A stretch of DNA of 64,000 nucleotides, from contig NC_135569.1 in the NCBI RefSeq assembly GCF_964340395.1, forward strand, positions 10,610,040 to 10,674,039. The letters run 5' to 3'. The stretch's first letter is position 1, and the number at the start of each line of letters is the position of its first letter. Positions 23,501 to 41,750 of this stretch are shown in pieces. Made by a program: the position numbers and the translations under genes. The notes under the pieces were generated by a model, which ran no database searches, had not been told where the DNA came from, and was given only the letters and a program-made list of their open reading frames with translations. This DNA comes from Glandiceps talaboti (taxonomy: Eukaryota > Hemichordata > Enteropneusta > Spengelidae).

Positions 23501-24420
23501 AATGTCTGACTCAGGTATGAAGTTGGCAGAAAAGAAGTGCGTAGTAATGAACAATGTGTAAAGGAGACTGAGTAATGCTCAATGATTGAAGAGACAAAAG
23601 TCAACAGTTAGAAGACACAGTCACGTAAAAATAGTATGGAGAATTTACGATGTTTATGTTTTACAATGGCCAACGACAACCTTTGAAATATTGAGTATTA
23701 ATTATCCAGGCTATTCTTTCTACATGACAGTACAAATGACTGTATATCCTACATTTTATATTCATGGCATGTTTTAACCTTTAAGAAACTTCACATCTTT
23801 TCTTGTGATAAAGAAATTGGTTGCTCGAAGCTCAGATGAAAATCTGTACGTTTTGCTTGATATTTATAGACTAATTTACAACTAAATATCCCTGTTGGTG
23901 CCACTGGAGTGTTTCTACCATCAATCTAGCCTATATTTCTATGCATACATAATTCTTGATGACGGTGAGTGAATATACTATTGCGCAAGCGCTTTCTCTA
24001 ACATCGCAACTTTTGTGAGATTAGCCAGATCGTAATTATGCTTTGGTGCATTCGGCGGTAAATGTAACTGGTCTTCAGAGGTACATGTACGACACAATTT
24101 GACGAGATGGGTGAAGAAACGTCCACCAATTTGCAAAGTTAAACACTGCATGAAGTATTTTAACTCTATATCACGGATAATGAAATAAACCCTTGGTGAA
24201 AGCACGTCACACCTTGAGCTATTTTACTTCACGTTTACAAATGATTAATCGCTGAAAAAATTGTTTCATGATAACATAATCTAGTCAAAAATAAATTTTC
24301 AATAATCCCAGCAGAGTCTACAGGTCGATTTGAATTTCAAAAGTTCGTTAAAATGCAGATTCCTGATTTGATTAATTAACTTAAATACTTCCCTCACATA
24401 CTTGGCAATAATACACCTAT
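20600..24420. other. Long AT-rich stretch without identified genes
   Basis: Only short open frames occur. The one that looks most exon-like is listed separately at 22358-22526. I see no repeats of note or RNA genes. Confidence 0.5.
22358..22526 (-). CDS. Possible exon of unknown protein
   Basis: A 56-codon open segment lies between an acceptor-like CTATTAG and a donor-like ATG|GTAATG on the minus strand, the same strand as CAT. The peptide (VVTHQLNTSYDIETKAYY... ending VIRKACVAM) has a balanced, soluble-protein composition but matches no family I know. It does not resemble the missing CAT N-terminus. It could well be chance, since open frames of this size are expected at this base composition. 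Confidence 0.15.
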
Positions 24421-24578
24421 TGCCTGGCTAGAAGGGCACTAGTAGGCGTGTATTACCCCGAGAGTTCTTATGCGCCAACTATTTCCTAAGGCTGAAATCC
24501 GAGTGAAATAGTTGCTACGTGACAACACGAAGGGTAATATGATGTTTCGTTTACTAGTGCCAAGAATAATGCCAGGCA
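24421..24578. mobile_element. Foldback element, about 158 bp, segmented palindrome
   Basis: Four nested pairs of arms are exact reverse complements: TGCCTGGC/GCCAGGCA (24421-24428, 24571-24578), GGCACTAGTA/TACTAGTGCC (24435-24444, 24552-24561), TATTACCC/GGGTAATA (24451-24458, 24532-24539) and CAACTATTTC/GAAATAGTTG (24476-24485, 24505-24514). The whole unit would fold into one long interrupted hairpin. A related, shorter unit is at about 47787-47910. Confidence 0.7.
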
Positions 24579-27500
24579 GTAAGTGTTTTATAACAAATCA
24601 TATTCTCACTACACATTTTCGTTCCATACTTAAGGCAAATCACTAAAAAGACATCCCTGCTACACGACTACCGCCTCAGGGAAAAGGGAACACGAGTAGA
24701 AAGACATGGTACATAACAGGTTTCTGAAGCACTATAAACTCTGTGTTCTGCTAGCTATAAGAATTGGATAAAACTGGTTCTCTAGCTAGCATGTCTAAAA
24801 TAGCAGTAAAATAGGAGCATAGTCAAGCGTCAAATTGCAATGTCTTGTGTGGCAATAATGCCCACGTGACTGCAGCCAATATCGACATCACATCTACTGT
24901 CAAATTGCATTTGTGTGCTTTCATTTATACTAGTTTGTAGTCAAAATATTCCATTTTATTGATGGGTTTGTATCATTTTCACGTCAAAATATACAGAACG
25001 TTAGTACACGTATTTACATTATGGTGTTTGGCTAGTATTAACGTACAGACGTTACTGTTTCCGAATACAAAACCATTTCTTTTCAAACAAGTTTACATAA
25101 TTATTAATCCATAACTGAATAATGACTCATTTATTTTAACAAATACGCGGGTTGAGTCATCAGAACTACCCAACATAGCATTTATAGCACGATAATGGAA
25201 GTGGTTTGATGCCATAATCTTTTGCACGGGACAAAGTATCCCTCCAACGAGCGAATCTGCGACAGGAAATGCAGGGACTAAATTTGTTTTACGGAAAGAA
25301 AGACCCAATTTTTACGGGCTAAATTACATCATTCACAGGTCACTGGAAACGTGATGATTGGTTATTTATTTCGGTCAGAGGTCATGTTCAGACGTATGTC
25401 GATAAAGTGTATTATGTGATTTTCTAATCACTTCCAAGTCATATATTAACATTTCAACGATACTGTTTTGTATTATGCTGATATCTAGAAATATTTACTG
25501 GTATGTTAGTTTTAGGCAAATACTTTTCAGCATAAAACTAATATATGTCAAACTACATTGACGAAAGAAGTATATTCAAGCGTGAAGCTGGAATACAGCG
25601 TACCAGGCGATAGCAAAAGGATGTCTGTCATTATACATTGTTATTAATTACGGCATACCAAGAAGGAAGTAGTAATGAATTTGATCAGCAATGAATGATA
25701 AAAGGAAGATAAGTTACATCCTGCTGACGTTAATTATCTATAAAATATTGATATGCTGCCCCTTTGGGATCATCTCAGACATCCATATAATATCCATAAT
25801 CATATCATTAAAAGATTAAGTATACGTTGTATATCTTCACTGTATCTGAAGTCATTATATATCAGAATTGACGAATGTGAATGATAACTTTATGCAATTA
25901 ACAAGGACGCAATGCCCTTTCCATCATATTCACACCACTAGGCTAAGTTTCTATCTATTGATATACATTGTGGGGTATACAATGTATGATGAATAGAACA
26001 GTGCATGTAGTAAGTCCGTAGACGTAGACTGTTACTTCGCTAAATATTTATGTATGTCATCTATGAAATTAGAGCATACTATTCGCGATTTGTGAATTCG
26101 GAACTCCCAACCGTGCCAGAGAAATTCCCTCACGGCATATTCACGGCTACAATGTCATCCTCAATTTTTCAAAATATTACCTTTAACATTATAAGTACCT
26201 CATCAGAGTCAGAGGAAAACAAGAGAAACCTCTCTGGATTCCAATACTACTCAGTACGTGAGAAATGATTTATGTTATTGCTCTATTTCTACTTTTTCCG
26301 GCACCCGTTGCCACTATTCATAAATGTATCTTTTTTTATAATGGTATGGATGAGTTAGTACTCTATGACGCCATTTAATCAATAATTCTAATTATGCAGC
26401 TGAAAACATATTTCACATGAAAATTAACGAATGTCTGGTTTAATGAAACCCGTGGAAGTAACCTACAAGCCCTTCATCTTGTTAAGAATAAATATCATTT
26501 CCCTACACAATAATTTCCCATCTCAATGTTTTGAATATTAATGTTAATGTCCAGTTTAAACATTCAAATTTTGAAAGAAATAACAATTAAAAACAAATTG
26601 GTTTGATTTTTGTAAAGTATTTGTAATCATTGCTTCAGTAAACTGTAAAGGTACTTTTGTTCGCATTGACGCAACTGCAGACGTCAATGGAAGAGATAGG
26701 TGAACTTATCAAACTACGGCTAGCTATTATATTACGGCTAAGCGTGTCACGATTGTCGACAAGCTAACAAGAGATGTTGAAGTAGTAGAAAATCCACAGG
26801 GAATGCACAGTGTATCATACCCTGGAGAGTGTTAGGAGAAACAAGACTGTCCACCTGTGTCCAATATTTACAGATTGTCTGAGTGCTGCATAATCCGCAG
26901 TAATATTATGCAAATAAGCGCATGGTCATTCCTTGCACACGAAATCTCGCGATTGCAGTATGATTTCTAACGGAATAAAAATGGCAACTTTTGGGTACCA
27001 ATAATTTTTTTTTAAAAATACCGTCTCAGTTTCTACTCCTTTTTAGATTTCTAACAGCAAGTCTGTGTCTGTTTGATCTTTGAATGAATACCAACTTGAA
27101 GGTCTTTATTGATGAGTGAACACTCTTGTAATATATAATGCACATCTCATGAAATATTGAATGAACTCTCAGGTCAAAAAGCATATCTCTGTAGATATAC
27201 CCATTCACTTGCATTATTAAGTTCTTTAAAATGGCTTTGCAATTATTGAAGATAAAGTGGACTTGAAGGTCACTATATTAATCTCCATAACGGAACATGA
27301 ACACAGAAGTAGGCCGTGGTGAACTGTACAAACTCAACAATATATTTTCATATTATGACATGATAGCGAGAAAAAATATTCAATATTTTGAGAGTTTGTA
27401 ACTTTTAGAAGAACGTATTTCTTAAACATCATGTGACTTTACAAATTCATATATATCAAACAGTGGTCAGTATTTGTTGAGGCTCACAATAGAAAAGTCG

Positions 27501-28193
27501 TGTAAAAGCGTTATCGCTAGTGAGCACACAATGCACAGGGAGAAGTGGTTCTGTGATGTCATTTTGACCTTCTGGGGTAGACGTGCGGTAGCCCTTTAAA
27601 GGACCATTGCCGTCTCTGCAGCAATCGTGGTAAAAATACAGATAAGACCTTTTTAAGGTGCTGCTTGTAAACCTCAAAGAATCAGTCCTTATCTCAAGAT
27701 ATATGCCGACAGTTATTAACACTCGTATGATAGCACGTGTGATGTAATGGCTCTATCTCGAGGCTTATCAGTTTTATGGCGTGAACGTGTATGTGTATTG
27801 AATTTGAATAAGTACCCGGATGAGATGTGATTATTGTCAATAATCACATGCTTTACTTTACTTTATACATGCATAATACGGCATCACGTGTATTCACAGC
27901 GACCAAATGTACCATAAAACCACATTAAGTTATGGCCAAGTGGGTTGCAAATCACAAAGGAAAACAAACAAAGTTGTATAAACTAAAATTCTTGTACTTT
28001 GTTGTATAATTCCTAACAAGAAATGTTGTGAGACATGTAAAAATATTGTGCCACATAATTGAAACTCTATAGTCTTTCTAATCTTGTAGTAAGCAGAAAA
28101 GCACATTATTCTTTAAAAAATCTGACTTAAGGAAATCCTTCCTGCCTCAGATATGAATATTTAATGGCGCCATGAACGCCTTGTCTGCTCCGC
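24579..28193. other. Intergenic DNA without identified genes
   Basis: AT-rich and low in repeats. A hairpin with 11-bp arms and a 3-base loop (ATGTGATTATT, 27825-27849) is the only structure noted. The short open frames are unconvincing. Confidence 0.5.
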
Positions 28194-28562
28194 CTATTGG
28201 TGCATTGGTCGAACATTCTTATTTCCTACAAAGTTAAGTGTTCGTGGGTGTCTAGAACTCACGCTTTCGAAGTATTTATATGCGTAATATATATGTACGT
28301 CACGTTCTTTTGGCACTCCTTTGAGATTCACGAATTCTTGCGAGATGTTCTCGATATTATCGCGTAAAAATGATGTAAGTCGTGTAAAATGTGTCTTGTC
28401 ATCCCTCAAAATAAAACCGTGACGAAAGGGAATATTTGTTTTGCCATGTGCCCAGAGTATTAATGACATCTCACCAAACCCCATCCCAATTATATAGAAA
28501 AAATGCATCGTTTGCTTGTTACGTTGTGATTTGGGATGAAAAAATCTTATTATTATGTACAA
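28194..28562 (-). other. Unassigned open frame, 122 codons
   Basis: From the first in-frame ATG it gives 104 residues beginning MHFFYIIGMGFGEMS and ending NVRPMHQ. I do not recognise it. No splice site or upstream promoter motif supports it, and a frame of this length is about the longest expected by chance in 64 kb of such AT-rich DNA. It is recorded only because its codon mix looks less repetitive than most. Confidence 0.15.
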
Positions 28563-28618
28563 TACTTAAGAATAGAAATTTATGAACGTATGGATCCCAT
28601 GATCCAACTCTCACTACC

Positions 28619-28818
<200 letters not shown>

Positions 28819-29255
28819 ATACCAGCTAATCTCCTTACGGATATCACAGCTGGGGGAGGGATGCAAGCAAGAATATCTGACTAAAATAAAGTTCTTTTTC
28901 AAAGATAAAAGGAGTAACACATAGCATTCAAAATGTCAAATGTAAAAATATTGGATAAAGTTCAATATGATTTACTGGTTGTAATTCGTTATCTCAACAT
29001 GACCTTTTCAAATACGTATATTGTTTGTTGAGGGAGCATCAGAGGGAAGAAATTTAATCCGTGGATGGATATAATTCATTAGTTTCAACTGATAATCGAA
29101 ATGGGGTTGTTTTGATGGAATTGAATTCATTTGTGACTTGACACTTTTGTTATTAAAGAATGTGAAAGCTCAATCAACTTTGAGGCCTTAAAATGACGAA
29201 GGGCATAGTGTAATCATGAACCTTTAGATTAAAATTGTGCTAAATACAACTGGAA

Positions 29256-29465
29256 CAGTTTTTTAAAAACTGTTTTGTTTGATACAATGGCTTACTCGTA
29301 CTATCGTACAACCTGTCAAGTATTGAATCACCTGTTTGTAAACATATTGTGTAGCTGTACTACACCTAGTATGGTGCAATAAATCCAATAAAACAAATTT
29401 TGGGTCCGCACCCAAAAATCAGCACTCCAATGATTCGCAGTTTCATCTTATTACTGTATAGGTAA
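29256..29465 (+). repeat. Dispersed repeat family C, copy 1
   Basis: It shares with 30750-30960 an ordered set of blocks: CTTACT..TACAATTT-like start, TATTGAATCACCTGT, TGTAGCTGTA, CAATAAATCC, TTTTGGGTCCGCACCCAAAA, ATCAGC, and ACTTATTACTATA-like end. The GGGTCCGCACCC palindrome is kept in form in all copies. Confidence 0.75.
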
Positions 29466-30749
29466 AATCCAACCGGAAGTAATATTTACAGTGTTTAACT
29501 ATTGATATTTTAACTATTTTCAGTGAATAGAGTATCGGATAATTGGTCGATGAAATGATATCCAGTTTCAGCTAGTGTAGGTGATACTGTCACACATTTG
29601 GCAATGATGATCTATGAGGTTTGCTAATGAGGATGTGCGCATAGCCAAAGTACTTGACTTGTCGAGGGTGGGTGAGCGGTACGACTTGGACCCGAAACCT
29701 CGAATTGTAAAAGTTTCATAATTAACCATAAATACTTAAATATTGAGTTTTATCCAACACAGTATCTGGAAAGGTCAAATATTTTTAATCCTATGGATTG
29801 TACTACGTGAAAATAAAGTTCTTTATTAGGTTTTCGTTAAGTCATTTCCCAACGTATTCATCGTAGAGCAATTGTAATGTTACGTGTGTACACAGTTCCT
29901 TCAAAATACAATATCCAATAGATTTTCTATGTTTATGCTATAACCTTTAGCTACATGACACATCTCTGATAATACTATACACGATAAGAAATATTCGCAC
30001 GCATAACCATCGGCGTTAGATTGTATTATGTTACATGTACACTTTTATCTACCCATTCTCTCACTTTTAATCACTTTTGATTCAACCCTGTGGGATTGTC
30101 TTCTTAACTCCGAACGTGAAAAGAAATGCTCCTCGCATGATCATAGGAACTGATATTTCATTGTAGGCTTATGTTGCTATGGTAACCGTGTTGTTACACT
30201 GCGATTGTTTAATAAGAGAGAGAAAACCATTCACGTTGATGCTATGGTGGAGGATCAAGATTACAATCAAACTGAAGTCAGCATGAGAGAAAATTGGATG
30301 CGGAAACAATTAAGTGGGTCTTTTCTTAGTTGCGTTACAAAAAATATTGATTGTACCAGCAGGAATATTCGTTTACATTAGACGTCATGTAGGTTGTGAT
30401 ACTTTGAAAAAACGAAAATCCAAGCATTTTTTCTGTAATTACTCTTGTACCTAGGCAAATAATACGACATACTTTTCTATAATAACGGATACATTTTCCA
30501 GTACTAATGATTCTATTACTCCGTATTTTTGAACATTTGCGACCAAATCCAGTAATGTTAGAATTCATACAATTCAAATTTGTTCGTGGATAAAATTGAT
30601 ATTCGGCATTTTACTTGGTTAATCATGTTCTGTCTGCCATTACGGGGATTACTTTGATTTTTTTTTCTTATTTTTGACATAAATCAAGATGTGCAATTAT
30701 TTTCGCATTTCTCTCGTTATTCCTTGATGCTGCAAGTGGAATTGATTTT

Positions 30750-30960
30750 TGTTCTTTTTAAAAAAATGTTGCTAGGTACAATTTCTTACTGGTAATATTG
30801 TACACTGTGAATAGTATTGCATCACCTGTGGGTAAACGTATTTTTTGTAGCTGTATACACGATAAATAAATTCAAATTTTTATTTTTGAGTCCGTACCCA
30901 AAAATCAGCGCCCTCAATGGCGATCGCGATTTTAACCTGCTTCCGTAATGATTATGTATA
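30750..30960 (+). repeat. Dispersed repeat family C, copy 2
   Basis: Same orientation as 29256-29465 and 1.5 kb away. The blocks GCATCACCTGTGGGTAAACG, TGTAGCTGTA, AGTCCGTACCCAAAAATCAG and CGCCCTCAATGG align clearly by eye. Confidence 0.75.
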
Positions 30961-34994
<4,034 letters not shown>

Positions 34995-35893
34995 ATTGCC
35001 TTTCCTTATAAGACTAATTTGGAAAGCCTATTTCACATTTTACACAATGAACTATTTTAGAATTACAGCAATTGTAATAAGTTGTAAGAACGAAGCTAAC
35101 TAACCTAACACTTTAGAAACTACTACGACATCGATTTTCGTTTTCCTTTGGATGCTCGAGCGTAAACGAAAATCCGTTTGAATATATATAGCTTATTTAA
35201 CGGCGTTGATTCAACAGTGCCAAACTGAGTGCATGTTCCGTCAATTAAATTCATTTCTATGCATAAAATGGTGTGAAAATCACGTACATCACAGGAGTGC
35301 ACATTCATTCCTATTATCAAACTTGAATATTGGTCAGAACCGTTATCTCAGTGGGTAATTAGGCACAAAATTATTGCAATGTTTGTGTAGAATCCTGGAA
35401 AATAGACTTAATGATAAAATTTTAACAGACAAGTCGTGTCTCTGACAATGGTAGTCGTTCTTTCAGACACTCTTTTATCTAGACCCGGGGGCCAATGAAC
35501 TAAACAACGTACCCCACTCATGTTTCTCTTACAACGAAAGCAATTAATTCAAAGTGACGAATTAGAAAAATTACATTATCATAATCTCATTGCTCTAAGT
35601 GTCTCCTTAATACATTTCAAGCTAAAACGAGGCTAATTGTTTTATCATGGAATAGCATTTAAAGATTGTGGTAATTAATAACAGTGTCGAACGTTTGGTA
35701 CTTGTCAATAACATTTTAAAGTCAGTATTTATGTACATGTGTTAATGTTGAAAATGATATTCGAATGCGATCACAACAATTTTCTGATATTTATTTTTTG
35801 AAAACGTATTGTGATACTGTATGATATGAGGCAAGTCTTCTGAAAACAATGAAGTTGATTGTGCAGTTACAGTTATAATATGAGTTATACTGC

Positions 35894-36041
35894 ACACACG
35901 CACACAAACAGACAGACACGCGCACGCACACACACACACACATATACATACATACATACATACATACATACATACATACATGTACGTGCGTACGTACACA
36001 CACATACATACAGACAGACAGACAGACAGAGAGACAGACAA

Positions 36042-36092
<51 letters not shown>

Positions 36093-36174
36093 TGGGCACA
36101 CAAACACACACATGATCACACCTATAGAACACTTCTACAACTCAATAACAACCTTACAAAACCGTTTAATAACT

Positions 36175-36210
<36 letters not shown>

Positions 36211-36287
36211 CGGGCACACACACATGATCACACGTATAGAACACTTCTACAACTGAATAACAACCTAACAAAAACGTTTAATAACTG
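35894..36287. repeat. GACA/CA/CATA microsatellite with a 112-bp tandem duplication
   Basis: (CA)n, (CATA)n and (GACA)n are followed by a unique block (TATAGAACACTTCTACAACT and on to GTTTAATAACTGA). That block recurs 112 bases later with a second (GACA)n tract between (about 36093-36175 and 36212-36287). Confidence 0.92.
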
Positions 36288-39200
36288 AGAAATGACATAT
36301 GACACTTAATAAATGCATACATCAGGGGCGAAGTAATTGCAATAGCTCAAGTTATTTCAGGTGTCTCGCATTCACAAATCAATAAAGGATGCCGCACATG
36401 TAACGGTAATTTGACGATGATAATCACAAGAGAGTTGATTAGTCCTCCGAAATGACGTGCTTTACACTTATATTGCCAATTGTTGAATCACAAACAGGAA
36501 CAAGTCATTGAGGAGGCAATCGGAAGATACACTTCCATCGTATTATCAGAACTATTAGACCTAACAATGTGTGCAAGCTGAAAGCATTATACTGTACATG
36601 TACACCACTGGTAAATATTTACTCTTTGTTGCAGTGAGCTTAAATTCTGACTTTTGCAGTAAGTTGATTTTACCGGCAAAAAGATATTTTCCTTTGCTAT
36701 ACATGCAATGAATTTGACTGTAATACAAATTACAACACCGAGATGTTTTGGCAATGTAAAATCAAATGAAGAATGTGCAATATCTTATTACTTGCATCAG
36801 TGCATTGACAATGACATTAAGACTATTTATTATCTAACAATGCATGAAGAGAGGTGCTATTTTGAATAAGGTGGCGCTGAAGGTACATTCAGATATGCAC
36901 TTTACACCTGATGCTAATTGGAAGTTATGAGCACACTCACCCATAGGAGATTGAATTCATTAAAATATGTCTCCCTAGTTGTATATCTTTCGGGCAGTAA
37001 ACATTGTTATTAAACAAATTAATATTGATAGTGCACTACTTGAGTTAGATTACCCGGATACACGTGTCTTGATTTGGCCGGAGGTCTAAGAACGCCTGGG
37101 TATCTCTGTCTCGAGACTGCTGCCCCCCACATGGGAAATCAAATGGCATATGTAGTCACACACACAGCTGGTATCTAAGATAACTATCAATAAATCATTC
37201 TTTCAGACTCATCTATGACAACTGTTTCATATTTCTGTAAATATCATAAAACATTAAGCCAACAATTCTCCAGGTTAATTACTTTGTGAATGTAATACAC
37301 GCCGATGCGTATTATGAAAGCAATTTACGAAGCAAAGAGATGTGAGGCAGACGACTTCAACAAAGCAGTCAAAGAGATAAACGTAATGTTACCTCGTTCG
37401 AACTGATTCGTTCAGGTAAAGTCATTTTTGAAGACTGACATAACCAAATGACAAACGTATCCTTAGAGAACATCCATAGATCTTAAACGTAATTTTAGTA
37501 TTGTATATACACATCTTTTTTGAGGAGGGAAGAGATAATATTTCTACCATGTCACAAAATATGGAAATTCATTTAAATTTTCTTATATGGTTCACTATCA
37601 ATTAGGAAGATAGATTTGTTATGAAATATACGTAGCTAAGAATAAATTGATCACTTCTCTGTTTATTCTACAGTGTTATATATCAAAGCTTACTTTAATA
37701 CTCAAATCATAATCTTAATATGAAATTGTCTTTGACAGAATAAGACTGATGATACATGTGAAGCTTCATATTCAAGGACACATACACATGTGATCATCTA
37801 GCTTCATATACCCTTTGACCCCACGTCGCTTTGATATCCTTTATGTTTTACCGCAGTGGCGTTAGAAGAGAAGCCTACCAGGTTGCCATGGAACCCGCTT
37901 GGATGACGTTTCGATGAATTCTATATATGTAAAAATGTAGGCGGTAGTAATTTTATCTAGTATTAAAATGGCCTTGTTGAGCAAGATATTAACAAGAGCA
38001 ATGATACAGTAAATTCATCAGTGAAAAGGTGTCGTTAATATACCCCTATTTTCATGCATCGGTTGAGCTTATCAAGATTGTGTCCTTCTTGAACATATGA
38101 AGATAATAAAAACGCCTGATTATAAATTGACTAGGAAGGTGTAAATGATAACTATTATGGATCAATTTATCAAAGCACAGATGATGAGTAATTGGTATCA
38201 TTTGTGTCCAAATCTCGAGGTCCAATTATAATCTTGAGTCACGTGGTTGGTATATTAACATATCCCTACTGGCATACGTTGTTGTTTGACAGTAGACCAA
38301 TATAATCTCTATATTATAACCGTATAGCTACAATTGGTTTGGAAAATTGTTTTCGACAGTCTAAAAAATGAAAGATACACACATTTCAATATAAAAAATT
38401 ACTTTCTGATGTTTAGTCGATGTTTATTGGGAATGGAAGTTTAAAGTCGATAATATATATTAGCAACTAAAATGTATAGTCTTCATTCCTTTCTAACCTC
38501 GTTCCTCGTGGACACTGCTCTTTTTAGTTGCCGAAGACAAAGATGAATTTTTGATGAAAAGTATGAATAAATTGCAATCGTTGCTTATCAGAAGAAAGTA
38601 CAGATTCTTTACATAGAGGACCAGTCCTTTGTGAGACCTGAGACAGTTGTGAATAGATTACTTGGATACGCCGAGAGAACACATGAGATGTCTAAGAACA
38701 TGGGGGTCATTGGACACAATGAGAGATAAGAACCCCAGGAGAGAAGCTTATTTGTTTTCTGTGCTGAACATTCGCAGGAAAGAAATGTAAGCTGTCTTTC
38801 TTCTTATCCATGGTAAATGGAAAAGAAGTGTCTACTAGAGCATTGATACTGTGTCTAGGTATATGAACTGAATGTATATAGATTGACTCATAATAAAAAA
38901 AAACTACATGGAAGTAATGACCCAGTAATGACATCTGTAATATTAATATGATAATTCTGGCTTTTAACCTAGTATATGTCATTGGAGTAATCATCAATTC
39001 ATGGCAAGGGATTTTTTCAAATTACCAAACGATATAACCAAACCTATACGACCACAAACATTAATCTAAGCTAGCTATGGGACTCTCTATAATAATTACA
39101 GTTTTCTGACGAAAACTAACATTTATCAAACACTCGATTTTACGTCATTTTAGGAAATACAGAAGATTATCTTTGTTTATGTTTATGTTTATGTTTATAT

Positions 39201-41592
39201 AATAGGTATATTCTAGGACCCAAAGCGTAATCAAATATAACTGTAATATTTGGGAGTTCGAATGTACCATGATAGAAAATTCATAAATGATAAACTATGG
39301 CATAAGTCTCTTAACAATGACAAGACTACTTGGCGACCTTTTGGTCTTATCAAAATTAAAAAGATGCAATTGAAAAGATGAAATTGAAAAGATTGGAACG
39401 ATGCAATTGCAAAACTTGACAGGTATGTGAGAACGTCAAAGATGAAGGTATGTCATGTATATCGGTGGTATGAATTAGTCATGATTGTAGCTGAACTTTG
39501 GCATATGAACAAGACAACTTAAGTCAAGCATTTGAATCAAATGTATGTCGCCGATACAATGCAAGAACACATCAGTCAGCTTCGAAAACGGCAGGTAAAT
39601 TCGGCAAGAATGAACGTCTTCCCAGAGCACAAGCTGAAGTCATGTCATATGGAAGTACACACGTCATGTAATACATCTTTTGTGACCCCATACCTATAAC
39701 GTCAGACCTGAATTCCTGTGTAAAATTGATGTTGTAATATAAAGAACAAATATCTAAGACACGTCAAACATTGTTACCTACAAATTATCGCTTTTATATC
39801 ATTGACATCCAAATATTATTAGTAAAATTCGATACAAACATCCTTTATGTCGCTCAGTTAGATAGGAGATCAGATTGAAAATTAATGTTATAGTATAAAG
39901 CATGTTATGAGATTTGTCACCACAAATGTCATGAGTTTCAGTCTCCTGGCCTTTGATAACCGTCAAAGAAAGAACACGCCATTGTCATTATTAAGGGATT
40001 GTATTGATAAATGTGTATCGTATCTCTAATGGTCTAAAACACTCAGAAGGATTTACAACTGCACTTTGAGATTCACGAAGACTTTACAGTAAATTTCACT
40101 TGTCCCTGATGTTATGTTATGTTTACGTGATTCTGATTTGAATACAGCGGACATTTGTTTTGTAGCTTCTTTCTAAATTCAGAGAGAGATACTAGAGATT
40201 AAGGAAGGTTGTGTTAAAATCCAGAGGGAGGAGGTGTCAATGGGAAAGGTATTAGTTGTCTAGTGAGACATAGCCATTTTGTCAGTTTTGCATGGATATC
40301 CTTGTGGGTAACTAATCAAATAAAGTTGGAGTGGCATACTGTTCTCGCTATCTCCTGTTAATTGCTACGACCTAGCACATATTTGAAGCGTGATGGGAAT
40401 AAAGGAAAGTTGTATTTTATGTTATCAGGATCTGGCATTGAGACCTTTTCTTGATCTATGGCCATTTGCCATCTTAAGAAGAACAGATGACATTTAATGT
40501 GTCTATATCAGACTGTCTACAAACGTGAAGAATTACTGCTGTGTACGGTAATACTATATTATGGAGCACTGCACTGAAGTAAATAACTCATCATGACCAT
40601 CAGATATGAAAAACGTACAAAACATGATATAGAAATATTCTACATAAACGGACTTTTAATATTCATATCATTTTTAATTAAAGAATAGATGAAATGTACT
40701 ATATGCTTAACAGCTGAGCCCTATCATGATACGCACTCATTAATTAAAGATTTCAATCACGTCTGATGGGTGCTTTTATTAGAAACCTTCTACGTTTGAT
40801 GTATAGCACGTCAAGTAAAGTTCTTGGAACATCATTTACTCGAATCGTGCGACATAACACTTGACCTGTACTTTTCAAAAAACATAATTACCTGCAAGAC
40901 AGAGCGCATACCCATGTTGCCACAATATTCTAATCTTTTAATGGTGAAGCATTCTGTGATTTTTTAACTAAATGCCTGAAGATAAACATTGTTGTTGAGT
41001 CATTCAAACGGTAAACTTTTGCAGGCATTAATCTCAATATTACTTTTGCAACCGCAATATTCAATAATGAATAAAAATTCCAGGTCGAGAAACAGAACGG
41101 TTGCTGTAGCGTTTGTAATTTATTCATTAACTAGCACGCCATAGCGTTGAGAATCGACTTTACTATATAATGGACATTGTTATCTGACCTTCCCCGTCTT
41201 GAGAATCACTCAGGTCTATCTATCAAGATGTTAGCACACTCGCTATTTTCCTTTGCTATGCATGAAGGCTTTCAATTTGTATTTGATTAAAGTTACACAG
41301 GTTACCTTGTGGTCCTATCTTATCAATTCTGTTATATCACTGTCGTCAAAAAGCAATAAAACGGCTGAAGTGATCGATTTACGGCGCCTTTACTCTATCT
41401 GTTGAAAATACGAAGGCAATGCGCAGAGTATGAATACGGTGTAGTGATTTTGAAACACTGCGCTGACTATTTAATGTAAAGTGACGCACAACATAACGCA
41501 ATCGTAAAATTGTATTTATGATTTGAAGAAAATTTAGCAATCACAAATATATAGCATTTTTTCAATTATATCACTCCCCTCCCTAACTAGCC
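36288..41592. other. Intergenic DNA without identified genes
   Basis: AT-rich and nearly free of simple repeats. A few short peptides look protein-like but none has family matches or convincing splice context. Confidence 0.5.
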
Positions 41593-41612
41593 TGTATGTA
41601 TGTATGTACATG

Positions 41613-41646
<34 letters not shown>

Positions 41647-41750
41647 TGTATGTATGTATATGTGTGTGTGTGTGTCTGTCTGTATGTATGTATGTATGTA
41701 TGTATGTATGTATGTATGTATGTATGTATGTATGTATGTATGTATGTACA
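41593..41750. repeat. (GTAT)n microsatellite with (GT)n core
   Basis: GTAT repeats with a short GTGTGTGTCTGTCT interruption. Confidence 0.97.

Noticed and set aside
37309-37407. Short ATG-initiated frame, about 33 codons (MRIMKAIYEAKRCEADD...)
   Set aside because: Protein-like composition but too short, with no homologue or splice support that I can see.
38527-38612. Exon-like segment after CTCTTTTTAG (AEDKDEFLMKSMNKLQSLL)
   Set aside because: Good acceptor appearance only; no partner exon or family match.
39483-39670. Plus-strand segment with a protein-like 58-codon frame (RTHQSASKTAGKFGKNERLP)
   Set aside because: No family match, a second frame over the same bases looks equally protein-like, and frames of this size are expected by chance.
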